Positions 16,145 to 25,392 are shown, counted from the stretch's first letter. The stretch is 33,707 bases of DNA from Nitrosomonadales bacterium (GCA_016199835.1 JACQFX010000036.1:1-33707); one strand, 5' to 3'. Notes: generated from the sequence alone by a model not told the origin. Program-made: numbers and translations.

Positions 16145-18349
16145 TTAAAATTGGGGCGGCTGTCCGGATTTCAAGGGGGATGTGATATGTGCGGGCGGCA
16201 AGTCGGCGAGATAACGCTCATACATCTGCGTGTAGGCGTCTTCGATGTTTTGGGTAAACAGTTTGCTGTCGAATAGCGGTGTGGTGAACCGGTTCTGCTC
16301 AAGTTTCTGCCGGATGCGCTTGAGGCGTTCCGGGTTGGTGGCAAGCTCGACAGCCAGCACTTCGTATCCTTCTTGTGTGGCGGTGATGAGTTCCGGCAGG
16401 TGTATGGCGTTGAGCAGGCTGGAGGCCATTCTGCTGGCGAAGGCTTCTCCCTTGCAGGTCAGCACAGGCAAGCCGACCCACAGCGCATCGCTGGCGGTGG
16501 TGCCTGCGTTGTAGGGCAGGGTGTCCAGGAGCAGGTCGGCCACACGAAGTCTTGCCAGATGATCTTGCTGTAACGGCATGCGCTTGGCAAAAATGAGTCG
16601 ATCAGAATTCACCCCGCCATGCATGGCTTCCTGTTGCAGGTTGTGCATGGCCGCATCAGGCATCATGGTAAGCCAGAGTACACTGCCATCAACCTGCTTC
16701 AGAATTCGCATCCAGATATCGAAGGTGCCTGGCGTAATCTTGTAGCTGTTGTTGAAGCAGCAGAACACGAAACCCTTTGATGGCAGCCCCAACTCCTCCC
16801 GCGTGAACCTGCGGTCTGCGACAGGGCGTTTCTCGTCGCTGGGCATGAAGCATGGCAGGTAAGCGATATTCTCGGAGTAGTGCTGTCGACTCTCTTCCGG
16901 TATGAGCACGGGATCCGCAATCAGGTAGTCTATATATTTTGCGCCCATCGTCCCTCCATAACCAAGCCAGACAGCTTGTATGGGGGCGGCGCGTTTGGCG
17001 AATATGCCCGCCCGACTGTCTTTGGTTTGTCCGCCCAGATCAATGGCGATATCAATCTCCATCTTTCTGGCCAGTTCGGCTATGTCCCGGTCGGATTTAT
17101 TCCTGACGTCGAGGAATTGATCGAAGGCATTTTCCATCCGTTTTCTCATCTCGTCCCCGGTATTCGGACCGAAGGAGAATGCATACGCCTCAAATCGGTT
17201 CCTGTCGTGGGATTCGATCAGGCTTGCCAGCAGGATGGAGACGGGATGACTGTAAAAATCCGCAGAGAAATACCCGATGCGTATCCTGGTGTGTCGGGCG
17301 CGCTTGCTTATCGTGGGGAGATCAAGGCTGGGCGGATATTCCGCATCAACCAGAATTTCTGCCACTTTGCGTTGCAAGGGCAGCGAGCCGGTCAAGGCTT
17401 GCAGCGCAAAAGGAGTAACCACCTTTTCACCGCGCTGAATTTTTTGGGTGAGCTGGACAAGCTGGTTTCCCACATCACGCCAATCGCAAATGTGCATCTT
17501 CGCATGCAGCCATTTGCCATATAGAAACTCGTAGTCTGGCTTGATCGCCAGGGCGCGGGCATAGCTTGGTATTGCGGCATCAAATTGTTTGAGGTCTTGC
17601 AGTATATTGCCCCGGTTGTTATGGGCGATTGCGTGGTCTGGCTGGAGCGCAATGGCTTGATCGTAGTTTTGCAGTGCAGCCTGATATTGGCCTAGCTTGT
17701 GGAGTACGAAGCCACGGTTGACATAGGCGGCCGTATAATTGGGCTTAAGGGCGATGGCTCGATCACAACTTTGCAGCGCTGCCTGGTATTGCTTCAACAC
17801 TTGCAGCACGGCTCCCCGGTTGTTGCAGGCCTCCGCATAGTCTGGACTCAACTCGATGGCTTTGTCGTAACTCTCCAATGCTGCCTGGCACTGATGTAAC
17901 TCGTACAAAATATTGCCGCGATAATGGTAGGCCTCTGCATAGTCCGGCCGGAGTGCGATGGCTTGGTCATAACTCGCAAGTGCGGCCTGGCTTTGCGCCA
18001 GGTCTTTCAGGATATTGCCCCGGCTCAGGTGAGCCTCGGCAAGATTCGGCTTGAGCGCGATGGCTTGGTCATAGTTAAACAGTGCGTTGTCGTACTGCTT
18101 GAGTGCGCACAATGCGTTGCCCCGATTGTGGTAAGCATTGGCATTGCCCGGGTTAATCTCTATCGCCTTGCCTATCAACTCGATGGCACGCTGAAAATCC
18201 TTTGTTTGCGCGGCTACGACTCCCCGCAGATGCAAAGCATCAAAGTGTCCGGGCTGCGATTTGAGAATCTCTTCGCATACGGCCGCCGCTTGAGCAAGCT
18301 GCCCTGCCTGGTGCAAGGCTAATGCCTCTTTGAATTTTGCGGCATTCAA
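16145..18349 (-). CDS. TPR-repeat O-GlcNAc transferase-like protein, SPINDLY family (GT41)
   Basis: The 734-residue product has about eight near-identical 34-residue tetratricopeptide repeats (residues about 4-275, recurring AIALKP/AIALRPDYAEAY and NRGNIL), then a GT41 catalytic region (about 340-710). Catalytic-domain marks are FSADFYSHPVS with its His, IDLGGQTKDSR, FNNSYKITPGTFDIWMRIL with its Lys, and LPYNAGTTASDALWVGLP. Eukaryotic relatives attach GlcNAc or fucose to Ser/Thr; bacterial members include adhesin and flagellin glycosyltransferases. The only usable in-frame start is TTG at 18349; the nearby ATG at 18365 runs into a stop. It lies 32 bases after folE2, so it is probably cotranscribed. 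The target is unknown; substrate and acceptor are inference. Confidence 0.9.
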   Translation of the reverse strand: MNAAKFKEALALHQAGQLAQAAAVCEEILKSQPGHFDALHLRGVVAAQTKDFQRAIELIGKAIEINPGNANAYHNRGNALCALKQYDNALFNYDQAIALKPNLAEAHLSRGNILKDLAQSQAALASYDQAIALRPDYAEAYHYRGNILYELHQCQAALESYDKAIELSPDYAEACNNRGAVLQVLKQYQAALQSCDRAIALKPNYTAAYVNRGFVLHKLGQYQAALQNYDQAIALQPDHAIAHNNRGNILQDLKQFDAAIPSYARALAIKPDYEFLYGKWLHAKMHICDWRDVGNQLVQLTQKIQRGEKVVTPFALQALTGSLPLQRKVAEILVDAEYPPSLDLPTISKRARHTRIRIGYFSADFYSHPVSILLASLIESHDRNRFEAYAFSFGPNTGDEMRKRMENAFDQFLDVRNKSDRDIAELARKMEIDIAIDLGGQTKDSRAGIFAKRAAPIQAVWLGYGGTMGAKYIDYLIADPVLIPEESRQHYSENIAYLPCFMPSDEKRPVADRRFTREELGLPSKGFVFCCFNNSYKITPGTFDIWMRILKQVDGSVLWLTMMPDAAMHNLQQEAMHGGVNSDRLIFAKRMPLQQDHLARLRVADLLLDTLPYNAGTTASDALWVGLPVLTCKGEAFASRMASSLLNAIHLPELITATQEGYEVLAVELATNPERLKRIRQKLEQNRFTTPLFDSKLFTQNIEDAYTQMYERYLADLPPAHITSPLKSGQPPQF

Positions 18350-18381
18350 AAACGCTGTTCCATCTATGACGTTTGATAACT

Positions 18382-19170
18382 CTATTTCTCAATCAATGCA
18401 TAGGCAGAATGATTATGTATGGATTCAAAATTCTCGGACTCCACCACATAGGCATCAATACGCTCATCCTTGTTCAGTGCCGTCGCCACGTCGCGCACCA
18501 TGTCTTCGACGAACTTGGGATTGTCGTAAGCGTGTTCGGTGACGAATTTTTCGTCGGGGCGTTTGAGCAAACCATATAGTTCGCTGGACGCCTGCTCTTC
18601 GGCGTAGCGCACCACTTCCTCTATCCACACCGACTTGTTGGTGCGCACGGTAATGGTGACGTGCGAACGCTGGTTGTGCGCGCCGCGTTCGGAGATTTTC
18701 TTGGAGCAGGGGCACAGGCTGGTGACCGGCACTTGCACTTTCATGGTGAAGCGGTAACGCCCGTTGTCTATCTCGCCGACGAAAGTCACGTCGTAATCGA
18801 GCAGGCTTTGCACGCCGGACACCGGCGCAGTCTTGGTGACGAAGTAGGGGAATGACATCTCGATGTGCCCGGACTTTGCCTCGAGTTTGTGCACCACTTC
18901 GCGCAATATGCTTTCGAACGACTCCACCGAAATGTCGCGTCCGTGGTTGTTGAGTATCTCGACGAAACGCGACATGTGCGTGCCCTTGAAATCGTGCGGC
19001 AGATACACGTACATGTTGAAGCTGGCGATGGTGTGCTGCACGCCGGAACTCTTGTCCTTGACGATGACGGGGTGGCGTATGCCTTTGATGCCGACTTTGT
19101 CTATCGCCAGATGGCGCGCGTCGGCCTGGTTCTGCACGTCGGCTATGGGTTTTGTTGCGTGGGAGTTCAT
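18382..19170 (-). CDS. folE2: GTP cyclohydrolase IB (FolE2)
   Basis: The 262-residue product matches FolE2 (COG1469), which converts GTP to 7,8-dihydroneopterin triphosphate, the first step to folate and queuosine precursors. Family marks are [10 protein letters not shown] (29-38), the [16 protein letters not shown] block and the metal-site cysteines Cys153/Cys155 in SLCPCSK followed by [10 protein letters not shown]. The ATG at 19170 follows AGAGGG; an in-frame start at 19218 would read through the upstream palindromic repeat and is rejected. FolE2 is the metal-flexible alternative to FolE1 and in some species replaces it under zinc limitation. No zinc-uptake (Zur) operator was recognised. 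It sits between dxs and the SPINDLY gene. Confidence 0.96.
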   Translation of the reverse strand: MNSHATKPIADVQNQADARHLAIDKVGIKGIRHPVIVKDKSSGVQHTIASFNMYVYLPHDFKGTHMSRFVEILNNHGRDISVESFESILREVVHKLEAKSGHIEMSFPYFVTKTAPVSGVQSLLDYDVTFVGEIDNGRYRFTMKVQVPVTSLCPCSKKISERGAHNQRSHVTITVRTNKSVWIEEVVRYAEEQASSELYGLLKRPDEKFVTEHAYDNPKFVEDMVRDVATALNKDERIDAYVVESENFESIHNHSAYALIEK

Positions 19171-19193
19171 GATTACCCTCTCTTGAAAACTTC

Positions 19194-19250
19194 CCTCTCC
19201 CCAGCCCCTCTCCCGCAAGCGGGAGAGGGGGGCCGACAGGCCGGGAGAGG
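19194..19250. repeat. Palindromic repeat between dxs and folE2, same family as the copy in addA
   Basis: The core is a perfect palindrome of 12-base arms (CCCCTCTCCCGC and GCGGGAGAGGGG) around AA at 19205-19230, with partial copies of CCCTCTCC on the left and GGGAGAGGG on the right. It occupies much of the 111-base gap between the two genes. It can fold into a strong hairpin in the transcript. Confidence 0.85.
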
Positions 19251-19281
19251 GTGAATAATTATAAACTGATACCCGATGCTT

Positions 19282-21126
19282 TTACTCTGGAATTTTGCAC
19301 CGTATGGATGCGACGATACCGGCAGCGTCCAGCCCGCAAGCGGCCAGCATCTGCGCCGGTTCGCCGTGTTCCAGGAACACATCGGGCAAGCCTAGATGCA
19401 GCAGCGGTACGGTGATGCCATGTTGCTGCAAACACTCTGCCACCGCGCTGCCTGCGCCGCCCTGCACGGTATTCTCCTCCAGCGTCACCAGCAGCGTGTG
19501 CTCGCGCGCGAGACGCAACACCAGTTCTTCGTCTAGCGGTTTGACGAAGCGCATGTTGGCGACGCTGGCGTTGAGTTGTTGCGCCGCCTGCATTGCCGGA
19601 GCGAGCATGGAGCCGAAAGCGAGGAGGGCGATCTTCTCGCCTGTGCGCCGCACTTCGCCTTTACCTATGGGCAGCGGCAGCAAGGCGGATTCTATTTTCA
19701 CGCCCGGCCCGCAACCGCGCGGATAGCGCACGGCAGTCGGTGTGTCGAGGTGGAACGCGGTGCTCAGCATGCGCCGGCATTCGTTCTCGTCGGCGGGCGC
19801 CATGACCGTCATGTTGGGGATGCAGCGCAGAAAGCTCAGGTCGAAACAGCCCGCGTGCGTCGCGCCGTCCGCACCGACCAAACCGCCCCGGTCTATCGCC
19901 AGCGTCACCGGCAGATTCTGGATGGCGATGTCGTGGATGAGCTGGTCGTAAGCGCGTTGCAGGAAAGTCGAATAGATCGCCACCACGGGTTTGTAGCCGT
20001 CGCAGGCCAGACCGGCGGCGAAGGTCAGCGCATGCTGCTCGGCGATGCCCACGTCGAAGTAGCGCCCGGGAAATTTTTCGGCGAACTCGACCATGCCCGA
20101 GCCTTCGCACATCGCGGGTGTGATGCCGATCAGGCGTTCGTCCTGTGCCGCCATGTCGCACAGCCAGGCGCCGAATACCTGCGTGTAAGTCGGCGCGCCC
20201 CCGGCCTTGGGCGTGATGCCGTTCTGCGGATCGAATTTGCCTACGCCGTGGTACAGCACGCTGTCCTGTTCTGCATGGGGATAGCCTTTGCCTTTCTGCG
20301 TGACCACGTGCAGGAATTGCGGTCCTTCGAGCTGGCGGATGTTGCGCAGCGTGTCGGTCAGCACGTCGAGATCGTGGCCATCTATCGGGCCGATGTAGTT
20401 GAAGCCGAATTCCTCGAACAGCGTGCCCGGCACCACCATGCCCTTGATGTGTTCTTCGGCGCGCTTGGTGAATTCCAGCACCGGCGGCATGCCCTTGAGC
20501 ACTTTCTCGCTGGCGCGCCGTGCTGCGGCATAAAAACGTCCCGACATCAGCTTGGCCAGATAGTTGTTGAGCGCGCCTACCGGCGACGAGATGGACATGT
20601 CATTATCGTTGAGGATCACCAGCAGGTTGGCGTTCATCGCGCCCGCGTTGTTGAGCGCCTCGAATGCCATGCCGCCGGTCATCGCGCCGTCGCCGATGAT
20701 GGCTACGGAACGGCTGTCCGAGCCGGACAGGCTGGCGGCTACTGCCATGCCCAGCGCGGCCGAAATGGAAGTGCTGGAATGCCCGGTGCCGAAGGCATCG
20801 TAAAGGCTTTCGCTGCGCTTGGGAAAGCCGGAGATGCCGCCCGCCATGCGCAAGTTCTTCATCGCCTCGCGCCGCCCGGTGAGGATCTTGTGCGCGTAGG
20901 TCTGGTGCCCCACGTCCCACACCAGCTTGTCGTGCGGCGTGTTGAATACATAGTGCAGCGCGATGGTCAGTTCCACCGTGCCGAGATTGGAAGACAGATG
21001 GCCGCCGGTCTTGCTCACCGATTCGACCAGGAACTGGCGCAATTCGGCTGCCAGTTGCGGCAACTGTTTGCGTTCCAGATCACGCAGATCGTCGGGGAAG
21101 TTGATGGTGTTGAGTAATGAATACAT
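19282..21126 (-). CDS. dxs: 1-deoxy-D-xylulose-5-phosphate synthase
   Basis: The 614-residue product condenses pyruvate and glyceraldehyde 3-phosphate to DXP, the first step of the MEP isoprenoid pathway and a source for thiamine and pyridoxal. The thiamine diphosphate site is visible: GDGAMTGG (145-152) continuing to NDNDMS. Other family marks are [27 protein letters not shown], the DGHD loop and the [14 protein letters not shown] catalytic segment. The ATG at 21126 is preferred over an adjacent TTG at 21129. It follows ispA on the same strand across an 85-base gap that holds a perfect palindrome, and precedes folE2. Length is normal for the family. Confidence 0.98.
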   Translation of the reverse strand: MYSLLNTINFPDDLRDLERKQLPQLAAELRQFLVESVSKTGGHLSSNLGTVELTIALHYVFNTPHDKLVWDVGHQTYAHKILTGRREAMKNLRMAGGISGFPKRSESLYDAFGTGHSSTSISAALGMAVAASLSGSDSRSVAIIGDGAMTGGMAFEALNNAGAMNANLLVILNDNDMSISSPVGALNNYLAKLMSGRFYAAARRASEKVLKGMPPVLEFTKRAEEHIKGMVVPGTLFEEFGFNYIGPIDGHDLDVLTDTLRNIRQLEGPQFLHVVTQKGKGYPHAEQDSVLYHGVGKFDPQNGITPKAGGAPTYTQVFGAWLCDMAAQDERLIGITPAMCEGSGMVEFAEKFPGRYFDVGIAEQHALTFAAGLACDGYKPVVAIYSTFLQRAYDQLIHDIAIQNLPVTLAIDRGGLVGADGATHAGCFDLSFLRCIPNMTVMAPADENECRRMLSTAFHLDTPTAVRYPRGCGPGVKIESALLPLPIGKGEVRRTGEKIALLAFGSMLAPAMQAAQQLNASVANMRFVKPLDEELVLRLAREHTLLVTLEENTVQGGAGSAVAECLQQHGITVPLLHLGLPDVFLEHGEPAQMLAACGLDAAGIVASIRCKIPE

Positions 21127-21140
21127 CAAGGGCGCCCGTG

Positions 21141-21184
21141 GTAGGTCGGGCTCTGCCCGACATGTCGGGCAGAGCCCGACCTAC
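21141..21184. repeat. Perfect 44-base palindrome between ispA and dxs
   Basis: A perfect inverted repeat of two 22-base arms, beginning GTAGGTCGGGCTCTGCCCGA, without a spacer. It belongs to the GTAGGTCGGGC family seen at 12177, 24439, 29008 and 29700. It fills half of the gap between two cotranscribed isoprenoid genes. Confidence 0.9.
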
Positions 21185-21211
21185 AAAAGTCATGGTTCGC
21201 GGAAATTCTCA

Positions 21212-22105
21212 TCAGTATTTCCGCAACACGATGAAGTCGGCGAGTTCGCGCAAGCGGCGGGCTGCATCGCCGAATCCGGACAATGCCTCCAGCGCCTCGC
21301 GGTGCAGGTCCGATGACATCTGTTTCGCGGCGGGCACGCCGAGTAGCGTGACGTAAGTCGGCTTGTCGTTGTCCGCATCCTTGCCTGCGGTCTTGCCTAG
21401 CGTGGCGGTATCGGCTTCGGCGTCCAGCACATCGTCCACCACCTGGAAGGCGAGTCCGATGCACTTGCCGTAGTGATCGAGTTGCTTCATTTGTTTTTCG
21501 TGCAGCGTGCCGCAATGCGCGCCCAGCAATATCGCGGCGCGGATTAATGCGCCGGTCTTGTGGATGTGCATGTGCTCCAGCTCGGGCAGCGTCAGTTGCT
21601 TGCCCAGACTGTCGGTGTCTATCGCCTGTCCGCCCGCCATGCCGCGCGAACCTGAGGCCGCAGCCAGTAGTTTTACCATCTGCAACTGGCGCGTTGCATC
21701 GTCGTTGAGCGTGTGTTCGGACAGCAACTGGAACGCCAGGCTTTGCAGTGCATCGCCCACCAGCAGCGCTGTGGCTTCGTCGTATTCGACATGGCAGGTC
21801 GGCTTGCCACGGCGCAACACGTCGTCGTCCATGCACGGCATGTCATCGTGTACCAACGAATAAGCATGGATCATCTCGACCGCAGCGGCGGCGAAATTGA
21901 CGCGGGCCACATCCGCTCCGGCCAATTCGCCGGCAGCGAAAGCCAGCAGCGGGCGCACGCGCTTGCCGCCGTCGAGCACGCTGTAGCGCATGGCGGCATG
22001 CAGACGCCGCGGCGACGTGTCCGCCGAGGGCAGCAGGTGGCGCAGCACCTCTTCGAAACGGCGCTGATGGTCGTTGCTCCAAGTCTGAAAATTATCCGGC
22101 GACAT
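21212..22105 (-). CDS. ispA: Farnesyl/geranyl diphosphate synthase (polyprenyl synthetase)
   Basis: The 297-residue product is a short-chain trans-prenyltransferase joining isopentenyl diphosphate to allylic diphosphates. The first Asp-rich motif DDMPCMDDD (87-95) has the two-residue insertion typical of bacterial farnesyl diphosphate synthases, and the second is in FQVVDDVLDAE (Asp224-Asp225). The GGKRVRPLL block (47-55) binds isopentenyl diphosphate. The ATG at 22105 overlaps the xseB stop (TGATG), so translation is coupled; the GTG at 22108 is a less likely start. It is followed by dxs, so the first pathway step and prenyl chain synthesis are cotranscribed. Confidence 0.96.
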   Translation of the reverse strand: MSPDNFQTWSNDHQRRFEEVLRHLLPSADTSPRRLHAAMRYSVLDGGKRVRPLLAFAAGELAGADVARVNFAAAAVEMIHAYSLVHDDMPCMDDDVLRRGKPTCHVEYDEATALLVGDALQSLAFQLLSEHTLNDDATRQLQMVKLLAAASGSRGMAGGQAIDTDSLGKQLTLPELEHMHIHKTGALIRAAILLGAHCGTLHEKQMKQLDHYGKCIGLAFQVVDDVLDAEADTATLGKTAGKDADNDKPTYVTLLGVPAAKQMSSDLHREALEALSGFGDAARRLRELADFIVLRKY

Positions 22106-22359
22106 CACGACTGGCTCGCGTCACCCGCGATCTGAAAAGCTTTCAAGGTTCCTTCTTCCAGCACGCGCACTTGCTGTTGTGCATCATCCAGGCGGACGCG
22201 ACAGGCTTGCAGCAGTTCGGCGCCGCGCTTGTAGGCAGCCAGCGAGTCTTCCAGCGATAACTTGCCCGACTCCATATCGGCGACCACCTGCTCCAGCTCG
22301 GACAGTGCCGCCTCGAAGCCTTGTGTTTTATGGGATTTCCCGGCCATGCCCGTATCCAT
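22105..22359 (-). CDS. xseB: Exodeoxyribonuclease VII small subunit
   Basis: The 84-residue product is XseB. It has the family helix pair FEAALSELEQVVADMESGKL followed by SLEDSLAAYKRGAELLQACR, which binds the XseA nuclease. Exonuclease VII degrades single-stranded DNA to oligonucleotides. XseA is not in the window. An alternative start at 22347 (MAGKSHKTQG) is equally plausible because neither has a clear ribosome binding site. It is the first gene of the xseB-ispA-dxs run, an arrangement common in proteobacteria, and is divergent from the Rieske oxygenase gene. Confidence 0.95.
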   Translation of the reverse strand: MDTGMAGKSHKTQGFEAALSELEQVVADMESGKLSLEDSLAAYKRGAELLQACRVRLDDAQQQVRVLEEGTLKAFQIAGDASQS

Positions 22360-22491
22360 TAGCGAAAGGTAGCCATTCTACCAACCCACTCATGCGCGGA
22401 CAATTTTTTGTTGCCCCACCCCTGGTTTTAAGGGACAATCGCCGTCCGTTTTTAAAACCGTATTCACCTTTTTTCCGGGGAAGAAGTGGGT

Positions 22492-23592
22492 ATGTCAGAA
22501 ATAGCCCAAGCCGCACGACTCGTCCGTTCCAATGCACAACCGCCATTGAATTGGCATTTCGACCCCAGGGTTCTGGAGGTGGAAAGGCGTGTGCTGTTCG
22601 AGCAAGGCCCGAATTATGTCGGGCATGAATTGCTGGTGCCCAACCTCGGCGACTATCACGTGCTGGATGGCGCGGGTCAAATGCTGGTGCGCAATCCGAA
22701 TGGCGTGGAACTGCTTTCCAATATCTGCCGCCATCGCCAGGCCACCATGCTGCAAGGGCGCGGCAATGCGCAACACATCGTATGTCCGCTGCATCGCTGG
22801 ACTTACCAGACCGACGGCAAGCTGATGGGCGCGCCGCACTTTCCGCAGAACCCTTGTCTGCACCTGAATAAATCGCCGCTGCAAAACTGGAACGGCATGC
22901 TGTTCGCGGGCAAGCGCGATGTCGCCAAAGACCTGGCAAAAGTCGGCGTGATGCAGGATCTCGACTTCTCGGGCTACCTGCTGGATCGCGTGCAGGTGGA
23001 CGAATATGCCTTTAACTGGAAGACCTTCATCGAAGTGTATCTGGAGGATTACCACGTCGTGCCGTTCCATCCGGGGCTGGGCGAGTTTGTGGATTGCGAC
23101 GATCTCAAGTGGGAATTCGGCGAGCAGTACAGCGTGCAGACCGTCGGCATCCGCAATGGGCTGCGCAAGGTCGGCAGCGAGGCGTATGGCAAATGGCAGG
23201 AGCAGGTGTTGCGCTACCACGGCGACAAGCTGCCCAAGTACGGCGCAATCTGGCTGACCTATTACCCCAACATCATGGTCGAGTGGTATCCCGGCACGCT
23301 GGTGATCAGTACGCTGGTTCCGCGTGGCCCGGAAGCCTGCACCAACATCGTCGAGTTCTATTATCTCGAAGACATCGTGTTGTTCGAGCGCGCATACGTC
23401 GAGGCGGAACAGAAGGCGTACAACGAGACCGCCGTGGAAGACGACATCATCTGCCTGCGCATGCATCAGGGCCGCAAATCGCTGTACCAGCGCGGCATAG
23501 ACGAGCAAGGGCCGTATCAATCGCCGACCGAAGATGGCATGCAGCACTTCCATGAATATTTGCGGCGCAATCTTGATCCGCACCTGAAATAA
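22492..23592 (+). CDS. Rieske-type ring-hydroxylating oxygenase alpha-subunit-like protein
   Basis: The 366-residue product has an N-terminal Rieske [2Fe-2S] domain with ligands Cys79-Arg-His81 and Cys98-Pro-Leu-His101, and a C-terminal mononuclear-iron domain with the Glu185-x2-His188-x4-His193 pattern in YLEDYHVVPFH preceded by NWKTF. This is the layout of Rieske non-heme iron oxygenases, including aromatic dioxygenases and choline monooxygenase-like enzymes. No reductase or beta-subunit gene is adjacent, so the electron partner and substrate are unknown. The ATG at 22492 follows GGGGAAGAAG; a GTG at 22486 is less likely. It is transcribed away from xseB and is directly followed by a permease gene whose start abuts its stop. 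Confidence 0.92.
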   Translation: MSEIAQAARLVRSNAQPPLNWHFDPRVLEVERRVLFEQGPNYVGHELLVPNLGDYHVLDGAGQMLVRNPNGVELLSNICRHRQATMLQGRGNAQHIVCPLHRWTYQTDGKLMGAPHFPQNPCLHLNKSPLQNWNGMLFAGKRDVAKDLAKVGVMQDLDFSGYLLDRVQVDEYAFNWKTFIEVYLEDYHVVPFHPGLGEFVDCDDLKWEFGEQYSVQTVGIRNGLRKVGSEAYGKWQEQVLRYHGDKLPKYGAIWLTYYPNIMVEWYPGTLVISTLVPRGPEACTNIVEFYYLEDIVLFERAYVEAEQKAYNETAVEDDIICLRMHQGRKSLYQRGIDEQGPYQSPTEDGMQHFHEYLRRNLDPHLK

Positions 23593-24432
23593 GTGGGCGC
23601 ACTCTGGATGCTGGTCGCTGGATTCCTGTTCGGCTGCATGGGCGTGTGCGTCAAACTCGGCGCGCCGTATTTTTCCAGCATGGAACTGGTATTCTACCGT
23701 TCCTTCATCGGGTTGTTGCTGGTTTACGCCTTCATGCGCCAGCAGCGCGATCCGGTCGCCACCGCGCATCTGGGGAGCCACTTGTGGCGCAGCATTTCCG
23801 GCACGGTCGCGATGATATTGTTCTTCTATTGCATCACCGTGCTGCCGCTGGCCACAGCCGTTACCCTGAATTACACCTCGCCGCTGTTCCTTATTCTGCT
23901 GACCATGGCCGTATTCAGGGAACGCTTCCATGTCCCGCTTACCTTTGCCATCAGTTGTGGTTTCGTCGGCGTAGTGCTGTTGCTGCATCCCACGCTGGAG
24001 CGCGAGCAATTCACTCCCGGTTTGCTCGGTCTCATTTCCGGTTTCCTCGCGGGTATCGCCATGCTCAACGTGCGCCAGCTCGGCCTCAAGGGTGAGCCGG
24101 AGTCGCGCGTGGTGTTTTATTTCAGCCTGATCTCATCTATCGTCAGCGGCGCTGCCATGTTGCTGGATACCATTCATCCGGTCACCTGGAGTAGCCTGCT
24201 TATCCTGCTCGGTCTGGGGGCGAGCGCCACGCTGGCGCAACTCGCCATGACGCGCGCCTATCGCACGGGCAAGACGCTGGTGGTCGGCAGCCTGTCCTAC
24301 AGCACGGTGGTATTCGCCAGCCTGTTCGGTGTAGCCCTGTGGCATGAAGCGTTGCCGCTGGCGGGATGGTCAGGCATCGCGCTCATCATCGCGGGCGGTG
24401 TGTTAAGCTTGAAGCTCGCACCCAAGCACTAA
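23593..24432 (+). CDS. DMT-superfamily (EamA) membrane transporter
   Basis: The 279-residue product is hydrophobic throughout, with about ten predicted transmembrane helices in two EamA halves, as in drug/metabolite transporters. The FYRSFIGLLLVY region of the first half and the GASATLAQLAMTRAYRTG region of the second resemble the RhaT/YdcZ-like subgroup. The GTG start at 23593 follows immediately after the TAA of the Rieske gene with no separate ribosome binding site, suggesting translational coupling. Coupling with an oxygenase hints at transport of a related metabolite, but the substrate cannot be named. Confidence 0.88.
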   Translation: MGALWMLVAGFLFGCMGVCVKLGAPYFSSMELVFYRSFIGLLLVYAFMRQQRDPVATAHLGSHLWRSISGTVAMILFFYCITVLPLATAVTLNYTSPLFLILLTMAVFRERFHVPLTFAISCGFVGVVLLLHPTLEREQFTPGLLGLISGFLAGIAMLNVRQLGLKGEPESRVVFYFSLISSIVSGAAMLLDTIHPVTWSSLLILLGLGASATLAQLAMTRAYRTGKTLVVGSLSYSTVVFASLFGVALWHEALPLAGWSGIALIIAGGVLSLKLAPKH

Positions 24433-24438
24433 ACCGCA

Positions 24439-24489
24439 GGGCGGGTTGTAGCCGCCAGAATGGGTTGTCGGGCGGAGCCCGACCTACAA
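24439..24489. repeat. Degenerate copy of the GTAGGTCGGGC-family repeat
   Basis: An imperfect inverted repeat: GGGCGGGTTGTAGCCGCC on the left and TTGTCGGGCGGAGCCCGACC on the right. The right arm matches the other copies well; the left is diverged. It fills the gap between the permease and the SpoIIAA-like gene. Confidence 0.65.
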
Positions 24490-24512
24490 TTACCGAATCG
24501 GAAGAAAAGAAC

Positions 24513-24863
24513 ATGATCACCATCGCGCAAACCGGCAATCTCATCAACGTCGCCGTCCTCGGCGAATTCACTCTGGCAGATTTCAAACAATTCGAAGAGC
24601 AGGCGCTACACAAACTTCAATCGCATGCAGAGGTCAACCTGCTGTTCGACTTGCGCGACATGATAGCTTATACGATGGACGTGGCCTGGGAGGAGATCAA
24701 ATTCTTCAGCCGCGAACACCAGCATGACTTCAGCAGGATCGCCGTGGTCACCGACGACCAGTGGCTCACCTGGCAGGCATGGCTGTCGCGCATCTTCGTG
24801 GATGCGGACATCCGCGCGTTCGTAGAGTATGAAGAGGCGAAGGGCTGGGTCTCCGGCGTTTAG
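24513..24863 (+). CDS. SpoIIAA-like (STAS-type) protein
   Basis: The 116-residue product resembles the SpoIIAA-like family (related to the STAS fold): an N-terminal strand-rich part (MITIAQTGNLINVAVLGEFT), the VNLLFDLRDMIAYTMDVAWE core, a FSRIAVVTDDQWLTW segment and an FVDADIRAFVEYEEAKGWV ending. These small cytosolic proteins are of uncertain function, often near membrane or stress genes. The ATG at 24513 is preceded by GGAAGAAAAG; the frame is open to 24366, but that part overlaps the permease gene and the repeat. A strong terminator follows. Confidence 0.85.
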   Translation: MITIAQTGNLINVAVLGEFTLADFKQFEEQALHKLQSHAEVNLLFDLRDMIAYTMDVAWEEIKFFSREHQHDFSRIAVVTDDQWLTWQAWLSRIFVDADIRAFVEYEEAKGWVSGV

Positions 24864-24889
24864 GTGCGACGCGAAACCGGAACGCCAAC

Positions 24890-24918
24890 AAAAAGCCCGC
24901 GACTCGCGCGGGCTTTTT
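24890..24918 (+). terminator. Bidirectional Rho-independent terminator between the SpoIIAA-like gene and rpmG
   Basis: A perfect 12-bp stem (AAAAAGCCCGCG and its complement) around the loop ACTCG, with A-run and T-run at the two ends, so it can stop transcription of both convergent units. Confidence 0.9.
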
Positions 24919-24940
24919 CATGTCGTAAAACCAGCCGCAA

Positions 24941-25111
24941 TTATTTCAGCTTGGTTTCCTTGTACAGCACGTGCTTGCGTGCCACCGGGTCGAATTTGCT
25001 GAATTCCAGCTTTTCCGGGGTGGTGCGCTTGTTCTTGTTAGTGGTGTAGAAGTGACCAGTGCCTGCACTGGATTCCAGCTTGATCTTTTCGCGTGCGCCT
25101 TTAGCTGCCAT
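24941..25111 (-). CDS. rpmG: 50S ribosomal protein L33
   Basis: The 56-residue basic protein [20 protein letters not shown] and on is typical L33, with the [20 protein letters not shown] core and the end [11 protein letters not shown]. It lacks the CxxC zinc pairs of some L33 forms, so it is the zinc-independent type. It is the second gene of the rpmB-rpmG operon, 11 bases after rpmB. The frame is open to 25246, but the ATG at 25111 with an AAGGAGAAC ribosome binding site gives the family start. Confidence 0.98.
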   Translation of the reverse strand: MAAKGAREKIKLESSAGTGHFYTTNKNKRTTPEKLEFSKFDPVARKHVLYKETKLK

Positions 25112-25122
25112 GTCGGTTCTCC

Positions 25123-25359
25123 TTAAACGTTTTCGCCACGGGCGCGCATTTCGAACAGCACGGCGTCGATGCCGTTCTTGTCTATGGTGCGCAGCGCAGC
25201 ATTGGTCAGGCGCAGGGAAACCCAGCGGTTTTCGCTCTCCACCCACAGGCGGCGACGTTGCAGGTTCGGCAGGAACCGGCGCTTGGTTTTGTTATTGGCG
25301 TGGGAAACATTGTTACCCACCATCGGGCGTTTACCCGTTACTTGACAGACGCGTGCCAT
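25123..25359 (-). CDS. rpmB: 50S ribosomal protein L28
   Basis: The 78-residue product is L28 ([20 protein letters not shown] start, [20 protein letters not shown] core). It has a GGAG ribosome binding site and a recognisable promoter 34-62 bases upstream. It is cotranscribed with rpmG, the usual bacterial arrangement. Length is normal. Confidence 0.98.
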   Translation of the reverse strand: MARVCQVTGKRPMVGNNVSHANNKTKRRFLPNLQRRRLWVESENRWVSLRLTNAALRTIDKNGIDAVLFEMRARGENV

Positions 25360-25392
25360 GGAAATACTCCAACCAGAATCAAAAGAGGCGCG

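Noticed and set aside
14680-16185. A 501-codon frame antisense to htpG
   Set aside because: GC-rich shadow of a certain gene; composition is odd and there is no start signal or known motif.
16300-18340. Tandem DNA repeat suggesting a CRISPR-like array
   Set aside because: The periodicity is 102 bases (34 codons) and belongs to TPR repeats within the SPINDLY gene; no CRISPR array was seen in the window.
19576-21117. A 513-codon frame antisense to dxs
   Set aside because: Shadow frame; dxs on the other strand is unambiguous.
22495-24009. A 504-codon frame antisense to the Rieske and permease genes
   Set aside because: It crosses two well-supported genes and lacks any motif; shadow of GC-rich codons.
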